In this document: positions 13,259 through 25,160 of the stretch, one piece after another | How positions within the stretch are numbered: position 1 is the first letter of the stretch | Layout: every line of letters starts with the position of its first letter | Assembly: GCF_029873635.1 (NCBI RefSeq) | Contig: NC_080423.1 | Coordinates: 109,757,087 to 109,821,086 of the forward strand | Length of the DNA stretch: 64,000 bases | From: Malania oleifera | Taxonomy: Eukaryota > Streptophyta > Magnoliopsida > Santalales > Ximeniaceae | Reading direction: 5' to 3' | The notes under the pieces: model-generated | The model's input: only the letters and a program-made list of their open reading frames with translations | The model's database searches: none | What the model was told of the DNA's origin: nothing | Translations under genes and position numbers: made by a program

Positions 13259-13441
13259 TGGGAATACAGGTGATGAATGACTATTATATAATACAGATAG
13301 TATTAGTAAACTCTACTATTTATTCTTATGATTAAGGATCATAGTTATGTTTTCTACTGGTATGTATGATTTAATTATGGATTATCATGATTTAATCAGG
13401 TATAATGTACCAAACCGGGTTTAAGGGTTCGAGGCGTTATA
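13259..13441 (+). mobile_element. LTR K, right part
   Basis: Continues LTR K after element A. GAATACAGGTGATGAATGAC matches the reverse complement of the A-family segment near 8475-8500. The stretch ends in GGTTTAAGGGTTCGAGGCGTTA, a decayed 3' LTR end. The join 5208/13259 reconstitutes LTR order around the TGAGA/TGGGA target site. Confidence 0.65.
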
Positions 13442-13639
13442 TATATATATAATATTATATTCTAACTATGGCGTCCTTAAAAATTTGACTAATTTTTTTT
13501 GAGTTAAAATTGAGAAAAAAATGGTAGTTTTAAGAAAAAAAAAAACAAAAAGATTGACTATTTTTTTTAAACTTCATAACCTATTGTTATCAATAACAAT
13601 CATTCAGCTTGACCTTTTTACCCGTACACAATTTGATTT
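13442..13639. other. Unassigned AT-rich spacer
   Basis: A TA run followed by A/T-rich sequence between LTR K and the truncated 3' LTR of element B. I see no gene or recognisable repeat. It may be decayed B LTR sequence. Confidence 0.3.
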
Positions 13640-13929
13640 ACATTGTAAATACTCGTCGACAAAAGGATACATTCGTTGACGAACCTTATAATTTGAAATT
13701 TGCTCACTCGGGATCTCTTCGTCGACGAGGGACTGAACTTCGTCGACGAGGGACTGAACTTCGTCGACGATCTCTAGCAGAACAATCGTCAATGAAAACA
13801 AGTTATTTGTCGATAAGGTCTGCTGTTCTTCCTCTTTTAAATTTTTGTTCTTCCCTTATTCTTTATTTATCCATTTCATCTATTATCTTCCTAATTATTT
13901 TAATCATTATAATTTTTCAGGTCGCTACA
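13640..13929 (-). repeat. Truncated 3' LTR of element B
   Basis: Aligns with the outer 5' LTR end at about 17680-17942: GGATACATTCGTNGAC, TTTGCTCACTCGGGAT, and the ATTATTTTAATCATTATAATTTTT end. It carries a local tandem array of a 21-bp unit, CTTCGTCGACGAGGGACTGAA, at about 13719-13770, where the 5' LTR has a single copy. It breaks off on the left. Confidence 0.75.
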
Positions 13930-14049
13930 TTCTCCCATCCTTTAAGAAATTTCGTCCTTGAAATTTTGCTAATGATTCATTTCAACATTCCACTATATCA
14001 CATACAATTCAGTATTATTACTAGATAAACTTTTACATCATCTATAACT

Positions 14050-15171
14050 AAGTAAAATCATCATTATCCTTAAACATAAATCCATACTTATGTTCCAAGC
14101 ATTATCTGGCTTTGGATGAATCAATGAGTAAACTCGTGCTGGACCACCTCTGCCAAGTGGTATCTGTTGTTTCCCCCAGTCCTGGTTCGGTATAAGTATA
14201 ACAGGCAACAGTTCCTAATAATTCTTCTTGATATGCCTTGGTTTACAGCACCTGAAATAATTAGGAGTCCTAAACCAGCATTCACCCCTATGCCTCTTGT
14301 TATATTTCTGGCATATGGAGTAAGACTGATTATCCTGATAACCAGGATTACCCCGATCTCTTGTCTCCTGTCTCGAGCACATAGAATCTTTCCCTTTTTT
14401 CCCCAATACCTGATTGACCTCAACCTGAATACTAGACGGTGTAGGCCTCTTCTTCTGCTTTGTAGGCTCTGTACTGCCCTGAATGCTCTTTTCCAGCACC
14501 AAAGCCTTATCAACCAAGTTTGAGAAATTTTGAACCTGAAATCCCACTACCAGTTCATAAATTCTGCGTCTCAGGCCTTTTTCAAATTTTCTGGCCTTTC
14601 TTGCCTCGTTCAGGATCAAGAACAGTGCGAAGCAAGATAGCTCCATAAATTTCGCTGCATATTCCCCAACAGTCATATTCCCCTGGGTCAGGTTAGTAAA
14701 ATCTTTAATCTTTTCCTCTCTGATAGATAAGGGAAAATACCTATCAAAGAACAGCTCTTTAAATCATTCCCAGGTTAGTGCTATCTTTACCAGCCTTTGC
14801 TCCTCTAGTAGCTTCACAAAAAGCCACCAGCATTTTGCATCTCCGATAATCTTAAATGCGACATAATGGACCTTTTGCTCGTTCGTGCAGTCGAGTACAA
14901 CCATGATCTCCTCTATCTCTTGTACCCAATTCTCTGCAGCCACTGGATTAGGTTCTCCTACGAAAGTCGGAGGGTTCATTCTCATGAACTCCTTGATGTT
15001 GCAGCCCTGACCTGTAGGTGGACAATTCTACTCTCTCGGATTCTTCCTCATTTCTACCCTAACTTGTTGGGTTATACCCCTTAGCAACATGGAGGTGTCC
15101 AAGTCCTCCTTACTGGAAGTCTCTGCATCATCTCTTCCTTCAGCCTCTACATCCATATCCCTATGATCCAT
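14050..15171 (-). pseudogene. Broken Ty3/gypsy gag (capsid plus zinc knuckle)
   Basis: Read on the minus strand from an ATG at 15171 (MDHRDMDVEAEG...), one frame runs to about 14050 with in-frame stops near 15030, after the TWE motif near 14762, and at 14215. The capsid part has [14 protein letters not shown] and CWWLF motifs (14764-14990), then TVGEYAAKFMELS and FEKGLRRRIYELVV (14560-14680), typical of plant gypsy Retrotrans_gag. A CCHC knuckle relic, CFRC-type turned to YFRCCKPRHIKKN, lies at 14215-14260. After the third stop the frame reads ARVYSLIHPKPDN, like the start of the protease region. It is a non-functional copy of a nucleocapsid/capsid gene. Confidence 0.8.
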
Positions 15172-15503
15172 CTTAAAAATAGGACAGGAAAGAGTTAAGA
15201 ATTTCATATCATAACTTTAACAATACAATTATTAAATTTAAATCCAATATACATCCAAATTCTCAATATAAGGACCAGTCTCACTATTCAAAAACGAAAT
15301 CATCTAAGATTTACCGTAGTTTTTCTAAGGCCGTCGACTATTTCAGAAAAATCACATGAAATCGTCGACGTATTTCTGCCTCTAAACTACAAAACAAGAT
15401 CCTATACTTCTCAACACCTAACCTATCCATCTAGTATCCTTATCATAACTGATTCCTATACTCTGGTATAAATCATTCCTAAGTTTGCAGAACCCAAAAC
15501 CTA

Positions 15504-15517
15504 TTGCTCGGATACCA
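15504..15517 (-). other. Primer-binding site of element B
   Basis: TGGTATCCGAGCAA on the minus strand, one mismatch from the tRNA-Met-type site TGGTATCAGAGC used by many plant LTR elements. It sits three bases inside the 5' LTR edge, whose start (TATAATGCCCC) looks like TGTAATGCCCC with one G-to-A change. Confidence 0.7.
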
Positions 15518-15520
15518 AAT

Positions 15521-15760
15521 TATAATGCCCCAAACCCGAAAATGCGGTTCAGTGTGTTATACCTGAATAAACCATGCTTCGTAGCACCCCGAACCTGCCT
15601 AGTGGGACCCGGGTGCCATGTCATCTATTCATTTACCTAATATCTGACATTTTATTATCATTTACGCAACGAAAAACATAAATATAATCCTTCAACAATA
15701 TAATAGTAGAGTTTCTACATCTATCTACATTCCAAAATAAACCATTCATCTACCTATATC

Positions 15761-15809
<49 letters not shown>

Positions 15810-17942
15810 AAAAACATAATCTACAAATTTCAGTATTCACAACTTCGAAGACTTAAAACATAAAACATAAAACTTATACATACCAAAAGTATCATCAAAG
15901 TTTATACCCTTTTTCTTTCTATAACCAAAAATGATATAACAACCCCGAGCTCTTTAAGTTCGATCACGTGGAGGTTTTGAAGAAGATAAATTTGTATTCG
16001 GGTGAGATACATCTCAGTAAGGGAAGAAATAATATATTAAATCAGTGTGTGACCAACATGAGGTTTGTAAATAACATATGTATATGTATTCATCATTTAC
16101 AAATCATTATCATGATTTCTAAAATTCTTTCCTGAATTTGATCAAACACATGTAAGGTATTTTACCCACAAGAATACTTAAGAATTAGGGTGATTATATG
16201 CCCATACAAGTAGCACCCCTCTACTCTGATACCTTAGGCAACCAATGGTCACAACTGAAGTATATCAGGACACTTACCTTACTCAGTAAGCCCTCAGGTG
16301 AAAAAGTAATCTCGTACTCACACAGTTCATACAAAGGTTTATCAGTAAAGGCTCCTTAGAATAAGGAAATTTACCCACCCATACAAGTAATTTACCTCTA
16401 CCCTAATACATTATGCAACCAACTGCTACATCTGAGACCTACTAGGACACTCACCTTTATCAGCAAGCCCTCAGGCAAAGAGTTTGCCCCGCCCAAATAA
16501 ATACATATCATACTAGCATGAATACTTTACTATAATAATACAGTACTCTGTCTATCATTTATTTTGCATTTCTCATCTGTTCATGTTCTTGAATTTGAAA
16601 TTTCGTAGCATTTCACTTTACGTGACTCTTTTCCATTTTACATTATTCACATTTCACATTTCATTTCCATTTCATTCATATTTCACTTCATTCTTATTTC
16701 CATTTCATTTCCTGCATTCGTACTACAACTCCTTTCAACTGTACATCAGTTAGTCCACATAGATATGTGCTATTCTGCTACTATAGCTCTTTTCAACTGT
16801 TCATCTGTTTCTATGGTTACATTAACAATCACGTGCAGCATAATTCATATACCATTTTCATTCTCAATGCATTTCCTGTTTAACCTATATTTCATATATT
16901 CATATATATAACATAATTCGACACAAAATTCCTATTTTTTCTCATGCCACACAATTTAGTAATATATATTTCAAACATTTTCTGTAAAATAAGCTAACCC
17001 TCATTTATCATTCTTATACTGAAAATATACCTTTAATTTCTTACACAATTAACCTGAAAAATCTCTCTCTTTCATCAGTTCATTTTCACATATACATATC
17101 TAATAAAACAACCCTAAGCTCAGAAATTATAATTTAAATGGTTTACATTTTAAACTTATATGGAAACATATACATATATACATAACATAATCCTTTTATC
17201 CGTTTAATTCATAAAACCTTGTTTAATATATATTCCCCCTTAACTGCTTTCTTAAACTACGCCAATAGAAACCCCAAATGATGCCTGTAGCGCTCACCCG
17301 AATTTTGAATCAAAAACTCTAGTTTAAATAGATAAACCCCAAATAACCTACTATTCCTGCATTTCCTTAAATTATAAACCTCCAATAAACATTTAAAACC
17401 CCAAAACTAAGAATCTTAACCTTTACCTCAACTTTGGAGCGTTTTCCAAAAAGCTTAGTTTAGAAATCTACTATACTAGATGTGTAGAGAATGTTCCCTA
17501 GAACACCGTAGCTGTCTCCATTTGTCGATTCGGGCTGAATCCGAACCGAATTTGAAGAAAAAAGGCAGAGGAAACATTATAGAGAGAGAAAGAACAGAGG
17601 AAAAATGATTTCTTCACAAGGAAGCTTCCTCCAACCCTTTTATACACGGTGTTGCCACGTGACTTCGTCGACGAATCACAAAAGGAAATTTGTCGACGGG
17701 AGGATACATTCGTCGACAAACCTTAAAATCTGAAATTTGCTCACTCGGGATGTCTTCGTCGACGAAGGACTGAACTACGTCGACGATCTCTAGAATACTC
17801 GTCAACGAAAACAAGTTATTCGTCAACGAGGTCTGCTGTTCCTCCTCTTTTAAATCTTCTTTCTTCCCTTATTCTTTATTTATGTATTCCATCTATCATC
17901 CTTCTAATTATTTTAATCATTATAATTTTTAGGGTCGTTACA
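15521..17942 (-). repeat. 5' LTR of element B
   Basis: About 2422 bp. Minus-strand order: TGTAACGACC start at 17942, palindromic TCGTCGACGA motifs (about 17660-17835), GA-rich leader (about 17580-17605), GAGGTAAAGG donor-like site (about 17422-17431), and hairpin TGAGA-N4-TCTCA (16003-16016). A (TA)n tract occupies about 15765-15807. The middle contains CACCTTACTCAGTAAGCCCTCAGG-type repeated units, as in element A LTRs. Confidence 0.78.
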
Positions 17943-18304
17943 CTAATTATATCTATTAGTCACTAAAATCTACTAGCTAGTACTAACTGAGGATTTGCTG
18001 ACCATCAAATTCAAAAGTTTCGTTGTCCTTGCCCTTTAGAAACAAGAATTATATTATATTTATGTTCTAGACGTGTTGGTATATCATAATTAGTACATCT
18101 CACCTTTTCGAAAATTGCCATCAATGACATTATTTAAATTTTTTTAAAAAAATTAAAAATTAATTTTTTATTATATTTTTGCTATGAATAAAAGTTTGTT
18201 CAAATTTAATTAAAAATAAGAAAATTCAAAGGATAATAATGTGTAAAATCAAAAGTTTGTTCTTTAATATATTTTTTCAATAATTGAACATGAAAAAATG
18301 AACT

Positions 18305-18336
<32 letters not shown>

Positions 18337-21300
18337 TTACATATTGAGCTTAAAGGGTAAATTGTCTCAAGAATTTGTCCATATTTTTGCTTTAAGTGGT
18401 AGTCTCGTGTTGCTTAATAATATGCATTTTTTGTGCATAAGGTCATATACTTTGTAACTATAATTAATTAATTTTGGGATCCCCATATTAGTTAAACAAT
18501 TATATTATTGTGGACTTTAAAAAGCATTAGTTGTTTTAATATTATTGAAATAAGAGAAACTTATATACCTCTAAAAAGGCAAAATTGTGGATGCACAAGC
18601 ATTGGACTTTTTGTCACCATCGATTTGATGGGTCTCACTATTAATGTTAGATGTGGCATTGCTAGATTCATGGTCGTCAATAATATTATGGTTCCTACCA
18701 TTAATTAATTTTTATCGGGAATATCACAAACATTGATTAATTAGTGACAAGGACGTGTCCAAAAAATTCAGACTCTTCCAAGGTCTGAAATTTTTGAATT
18801 ACCAAAAAAAAAAAATTGTGAGCTCTGTGCAGATAAATCATTTGACGACATTTTATTTTTTTAAAAATAAATATCTATTTTTATTTTTATGTTTACTATT
18901 ATAATATCTTTTTAAATCCTAAATTAGGATTGAAAATATTATTAATATGAGAGACCGATCAAGAAAATTGATATATTCTGAAAATAAAATTTGTTGTCAC
19001 CTTCAATTTAGTGGGTCCTATCATTAATATTTAGGGACGTTCGATATTAATTGTTCGCTTCTATTGGTTTGTTAGGTCCAAACATTAATATTATTTTTCA
19101 AAATTGTCTGCATTTTACATCTGAAAAATCATCGATATTAATCAACCAATATTCACGTATACAAATGAATGACGATAATATATCTAATCTACTTAAATCG
19201 TTTTTAAAAAATAATACAACCCAACATGTACTTTCCAGTAATTTTAACATTTTCTGGGCTGCAAATGCCAATGCGTCAGCTCCCCACCCAAGTTGACATC
19301 AACACCCACATTATTCAATTTAAATATATATATATTAATAATAATTTATTTATTAATAAAAATAAATTAATGTAATTACATAATATTTAAATACTGAATT
19401 AATTAATTAAATCATAATATTTAAATATTTATATGAACTCACATTTAGCAAGTGAATGCCAATCGACCTTCAGGAAATATTTTAACAAATTATATATATT
19501 AATTAATTGAAACTGGGGTACTCCTTGTTTGCGTCTTGATTGTTAAAAAATAATAATAAATTGCACACGGCTTCGATTATAATGTCCTAAATTTATGGTG
19601 CATGTGTTCACACTTTGGTGAATTATTTAATAAATATGAAGGAGGGAGATTTTATATATATGATTTTTTTTTTTTAAATAGAGATTCGGTATTCACTACA
19701 ATAAATTAAAAATTAAAAATTTAGTAATTGGTCAATGCCGCAAAAAGTTAGGGTATTTTTAATTAATGGGGCATGTCGTACTATCATGACCAATGCCTAC
19801 CAATATATATAGCTATCATTCTTATATTAAGGTATTTTTATTTGAGCAGTGCTTATCATATTGAAGAATATCAAGTAAAATAATAAAATAAAATTATAAA
19901 ATGGAACCGACGACATCCGTTTCATTAGGATCATTTTTAATCTAAACATTTCATATCATTCAACGTGAAATGTCAATACTTTATCATGCATACTTTTTAT
20001 TACTATTATCATTAAGATGTCGTATCATAACGTGATCTTCTATGATGTAATTAAAGTAAAAAAAATTCTCCGCGCATGCCCGTCATAGGGTATTCCGATA
20101 ATAAGAGTAAGCTTGGCATCGAACAAATAATTTCGATTTAGCTTTATTCATGGGTCGAGTCTAACTTATACTTGGATGGACTAGGTCAAGTTGGTGGTTT
20201 AGTTTTATTTTTTTTAAGAAGAAAATTAATAGAAAATGCAAGTGAAATCGAAATTTTACAAAATAATTATATGTGCAAGTGGCTAAAATTTCTAATGGCT
20301 AGAAATATAAAGATTTGACTAGAAAGAGATTTTATGAAGATCTTTTGACCTCACACCCGCGTACAATGACCGGCCTTCTCACTTTATTTGTATTGTTTAT
20401 TTTTCTTTTTTAGTCATGTTATTCTATTTGGGTTAAGTCGGGTAATTTGCACCCCCAATCCGTTTTTATCCGACCCACTTGTTCGATTTGTATGAAATTA
20501 CAATCGACAACTCAACTCTAAAATATTTCCGAAACCATTTTTTGTACGCAGTTTGAATTAGGTCAAGTTGGTCGGCTTAAGTGGTTCTATGAACACTCCT
20601 ACTATATGTATTTAGTTATTTTTTTAAAATATTTTTTTTTTATTGAAATAGACATCTTTAGGGTGCATTATGTGTTCTAAAGAGAATAAAATAGGTTTAA
20701 ACTTACCATTATTAATAAAAATAAATAAATAGAGAAATATAGTGACATCATCGAGTACGTGTAAAATAATAAAAAATTATAAAATATTTTGTTCATGCCT
20801 TCGTAACAAGTACGTGTAAATATAAAATATTATACGCAATTAATTGAATTTAATTTAATTTCATCCGGTTCTACAAATATCCAATCAAATTTTATGGCAT
20901 GTTAATTATGCAAAATATTTTTAATTTTTAATCTTAAATTTTCAATTTTAAAGCTTACTTAATTGTGAAAAATATTTATTATTGTTGATTATCAATTTTC
21001 TTATTTATGAACCACAATATAAAATTAAAATAAAAATATTTTTCACAATTAAACAAACTCTTAGACCCGTTTGAAACTTGGAAAACATGAAAGAAAGAAA
21101 AAAAACAAAACATAGATGAATTTACTTTTCTATATTTGATTATCAAGAAAAAAAAAAACAAATCAATGAATAAATTTTTAACTTTGCACATTAGTAATGT
21201 TTTTTTATTTTTCTTATTTTTAATCAGGTCAAATTCTATAACAAATCAATGAATAAAATTTCAATTTCACCAATGTTTAATATTTATTATTTTGTTAATT

Positions 21301-22625
21301 TTTAACCATATTAGAATAAACTTTTATTTTTATACTATTCAATGCAGAGATCAAGAACAATAAAAATGTATTTTTTTATTTTTCTCTTTTTCAAACAAAA
21401 CCCTTCAATACAAACATGGTCTTACTTTTTATTTATTTTTTAATATGGAGTCGGTCAAAGAACAAGGGCCTGTTTGTGATGGCATGAGGTTTTTCTTAGC
21501 CGCAACTTTAGGTAAACCATTAGGAAATTATTGAACAAACACATCAAGAGATAAGAAAAATTCTTAACTGCTACCTTTAAATATTCATATCCGAAATGTA
21601 CTTTGAACTCAATGGTGAGAAGCATGCACTCCTGTCTTCTTCAAAGAAACCCTTCATTAATTTAATATGATACAGAATTTTGAAATATTGATCTTATAAA
21701 TTGTGTTCTTTTAAAGGGCCATTAATATTATGCAAGTATGCAAATATCTCGAGACCTTCTTTGTTGGACAAATTAAAACTTTTTAATTATTCTTCGATTT
21801 TTGATTTCGACACGCAAAGCCCGAATCATGATCCTCTTATTTGTCCAATAATTATTTGTTACTTGACTTATTTGAAATAGTCTAGAAGGTTAGATCCGTT
21901 TACTGGATTATGAATGGTATATTTTATAATAATTTTTTCATATGTTTAGTTAGAAATTTCGGACGGCTTTTTAGCTTTTTTGTAAAAGTTTTAGAAAATT
22001 AAAGAATGTGGAAATTATTAATTATTAAAAGGCTCAAATTGATAAATGTGAATTTGTAACTAAAGAGCCCTTTAGGGAATTCTTATTGTTTAGTTGTAGA
22101 AAATATTTTTATTTTTAGTTTATGAAACATTTGTAAAGTTACCATTTTATTTTTCATTTTTGCAACATATGTATTAAATACTTGAAAAATATTTTTTCAT
22201 CATTTTTAATTTTACTTTTTAATTAAACTATTTAAAAATAATAATAAAAAAATAATGGTCTTAGTCCAATTCTGATGAAGCCAAATGGGCTTGGACTTGA
22301 AATATTTTCCCAAAAAAAATGCACCCAATTTGGGTGAGCCAATTTGGCCGATGCCCAATTGTTGTATAAATGATTTCAATATATGAGTTACGAATGGATC
22401 AATCATTCATATAGTTAATGACTCAAAATCAAATTATTTTAGATTAAATTGACTTGTTTATAATTGAATGGTCAAATATGCTAATATGATTAACTAACAA
22501 GCTGCAAGCTGCAGATGAATATGTTACTAGAGAAGAGAGTACAGACGGGTGTGTTATCCCCTTACTTTAATTAAGATAAAATATATTTTAAATTCTCAGA
22601 ATCAAAATAATAGTTATTCCTTATA
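17943..22625. other. AT-rich intergenic DNA without a recognisable gene
   Basis: About 4.7 kb of strongly AT-rich sequence with short scattered open frames that look like chance ORFs. The GGGTCGAGTCTAACTTATAC and CCGACCCACTTG stretches (about 20150-20600) recall hAT non-autonomous ends, but no clear inverted repeats or target duplication were found. A (TA)n run lies at 18302-18331. Confidence 0.6.
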
Positions 22626-22629
22626 TATA

Positions 22630-22828
22630 TATATTTGGATAATTCGGAGATTGCAGTCACCATCGCGCCACTTTGGACACTATAGTGCAGCACCAAATCT
22701 GAGGGGGTGAAAGCCGTCCCCGCCCATTGACGCACTCCTGGTAATTTACCAGGGTAAACTCTTAAGGGGGATCGAACTCATGACCTTGAGGTTACCAAAG
22801 TTACAAGTCGCCATTTCCACATGAGTCA
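22630..22828 (-). mobile_element. tRNA-derived SINE-like element
   Basis: On the minus strand an A-box-like TGACTCATGTGG (22817-22828) precedes a B-box-like GAGTTCGATCC (22769-22779), with tRNA-like spacing of about 40 bases. A non-tRNA body with GGGCGGGGACGG follows. This matches plant Pol III-derived SINEs. The 3' end and target duplication are not resolved. Confidence 0.5.
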
Positions 22829-24420
22829 ATTCAGTTGGATTATATATTCCTTTTTTTATTGCATGTTGATTGAAATAATTAGAAATAGATATTACCATAA
22901 TGAAATTTGAAAATAGTTATTCCTTGTCTATTATTTACTATAGACTCATAATATATTTCACATTGTCATTTGCTTTATCGTAACAATAGAATTTCTTATA
23001 TTCCTAACAGCAACTAACGTACTAAAATTAATCTATTATTGGAAATAAGGATTCCACAAATCAAATGTAACTTAAATTTATTTAAAATATTAGGATTTTT
23101 TAAAAAATAATTTTGTTTTTGTTTTATTTTTTAAAATAATTTATAAAATAACTCTTAAAACATACTTAATTTGTGGAATGAAATGAGATAGGAAACGAAT
23201 GAAATGAAAGTCTAAATTGGGAGCATCATGAAATCGAGTAAGAAATAATTTCATTAGGTTCTTGCGTACCAACCATGTAATTTAATTTTTCATTTTTTTT
23301 ATTTTTATTGAAAAGAGGAAAAAGCCTTTTAATTTTGCAAATGATGATCATTTGTTTATCTCATAATTTTCAAATTCATCCAAAAAATTAATAATTTGAT
23401 TAGCTATGTAAAACGTGACGTTATTGGACAAGCTAACGAGAAATACTTATATATTGTTTAAAATAAGTTCCAATAATGTGAATTTCATATCACTGTAAAA
23501 TGATTCAAACATTAATATAATGTTTCATAGATAAGTTCCTAATCTTATATAGAAAAATCATTGCTCACAAGCATTTCCCGTAAGTTCATCCTTAAATTTA
23601 AATTTTGATATATTTTAATAAATTTTAATATAATTTTATATTAAATTTTATGTAAATTCAATATAAATTCAAACCTAACATCTCTTCAAGTAAGAGTGAT
23701 TCCTTTACATTGAATTTGAACTGACGATTTAAAAAAAAAAAATAGATACATAAATGTACAACTGACACTGGAAAATTTAGAATTGCTTCCAATTCGGAAC
23801 TTTTTATTTGGAATTAGAAAAGCATTCCAATTAAGCTTCTTTAAACAACATGGATGAAAGCCCATTTGAACAAAAGCAGCCACAAAAATAATGGGCTTCC
23901 TTTGGGTTGGGCCAGCTGGGCCTTAAAGGAGGTCAACGAAGGCTTTGCTTTGGGAGGACTATGGGTTGTAAGAGGATTTTGTATATGTAGGTGATTCAAA
24001 ATCGTGGGAAAGGCCTAATTTAGTGGTGGCCCATTAAAATGGATTGGACTTTTAAAGAGAATGTTAGGCATCTTTCATCTCTTTTTTTTTTTTTTTTTTG
24101 AACTTGTGACTTTGAGTTTAAATTCTTTAACTTGTTTTAACAAGACTACAAATTTTTTAAAAAATATTAATGATGTGTAATTTTTTGTCTATAAATTTGG
24201 TATTTTTTTCTCTCATTTTTTTTTATAACCAAACATGAAAATGATGTTTAACGACCATTACCTCTAATTTATATTTTAATTTTAAATATTAATAACTCAT
24301 TTTTACTCTGGTGTAATACCTAAAGCTTGCAGTAACCAAGTTTTAGAGGAGGATTATTTTTTAAATGCATTATTGTTAACACCATGGAAGTCCTCAGGAG
24401 TGGACTTGATATATATGAGT
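22829..24420. other. AT-rich intergenic DNA
   Basis: No gene or clear element recognised. A poly-T stretch occurs near 24083-24100. The short frame at 23686-23883 (-) has no recognisable domain. Confidence 0.5.
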
Positions 24421-25059
24421 AAAAAAATGTAGTTCGATGCATTAAACTCCCGCATATGCAGGATCTGCAAAAGGGACGGATCACAATGGATCTATAATTG
24501 TAAGAGACTGTTTTCACGTCTCGAACTCGTAATCTCCAAGTCACAGAGATTGTCCATGAATATGAGTCACCCATTATCTACTTCATTTTCTAAATGAAGT
24601 ACAACTTTTCCAAACAAAATTTCCAACAATTTCCTCCTCATTTGTAAGTCTCAAGCTTTTCAATGTTGAGCAGAAAATCATCCCCTATAAAGAGTAATCC
24701 TAATTTTCTAACATTTGCGTGAACAGATCTTACCACCACATGTAATGTATTTCGAATTGTATTTAATTTACCTTTCAAATCAATCATAATTTCCATATGT
24801 TCACTAGATTCAGATTCATCTACTCAACCTAGATAATTCTGATTCCCCTTAATTAAATACTTGATTCTCCAATTATTAACACTTTAAGTAAATTAACTTT
24901 TACACTTTCACTTTACAATGTCACCCATCTAAAGTTATAATTCATAATTCTAACTACACTTGGAAACATCAGAGAAATCCTCATAAGTGAACTTGATGTA
25001 TATGGGGGTGAGCAAAAATTTTACCTTTAAGCTTAAGTTATAACTTTCTCAGCTCATCA

Positions 25060-25098
<39 letters not shown>

Positions 25099-25160
25099 TA
25101 CATCAGAAAAATCCTCATAAGTTAACTTAATGTATATGGGGGTGAGTAAAAATTTTACCC
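24382..25160. repeat. Dispersed copies of a ~50-60 bp repeat
   Basis: ACATCAGAGAAATCCTCATA...GTATATGGGGGTGAGCAAAA at 24967-25017 is repeated at 25100-25152, and a more diverged form lies at 24382-24424 beside the Au SINE. The two close copies are separated by a (TA)n tract (25064-25095). Confidence 0.6.
24421..24575 (-). mobile_element. Au-type SINE (diverged)
   Basis: The minus strand reads GTGACTTGGAGATTACGAG, TTCGAGACGTGAAAACAG, CTCTTAC, TTGTGATCCGTCCCTTTTGC, then CATATGCGGGAGTTTAATGC and a T-rich end. Block for block this matches the angiosperm Au SINE (GTGACCTGGAGGTCACGGG, GTGGAAACAGCCTCTTGC, GTGGTCCGGCCC, CGGGAGCTTAGTGC). The B-box lies at 24518-24528; the 5' A-box region is degraded. 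Recognition is from known family sequence, not a search. Confidence 0.75.

Larger units (their letters stand above)
13640..17942 (-). mobile_element. Element B: Ty3/gypsy element with gag but no pol
   Basis: Minus-strand element with a truncated 3' LTR (about 13640-13929), polypurine tract (13930-13945), broken gag (14050-15171), leader, primer-binding site (TGGTATCCGAGCAA, 15504-15517) and a full 5' LTR (15521-17942). No RT, RNase H or integrase lies between the end of gag and the polypurine tract. The gag type and tRNA-Met-type primer site suggest a Tekay/Del-like chromovirus ancestor, which is inference. The post-gag deletion closely matches that in element A. Confidence 0.8.

Noticed and set aside
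20120..20600. Possible hAT non-autonomous element (GGTCGAGTC...CACTCCTA)
   Set aside because: Ends are not clearly inverted and no 8-bp duplication could be found.
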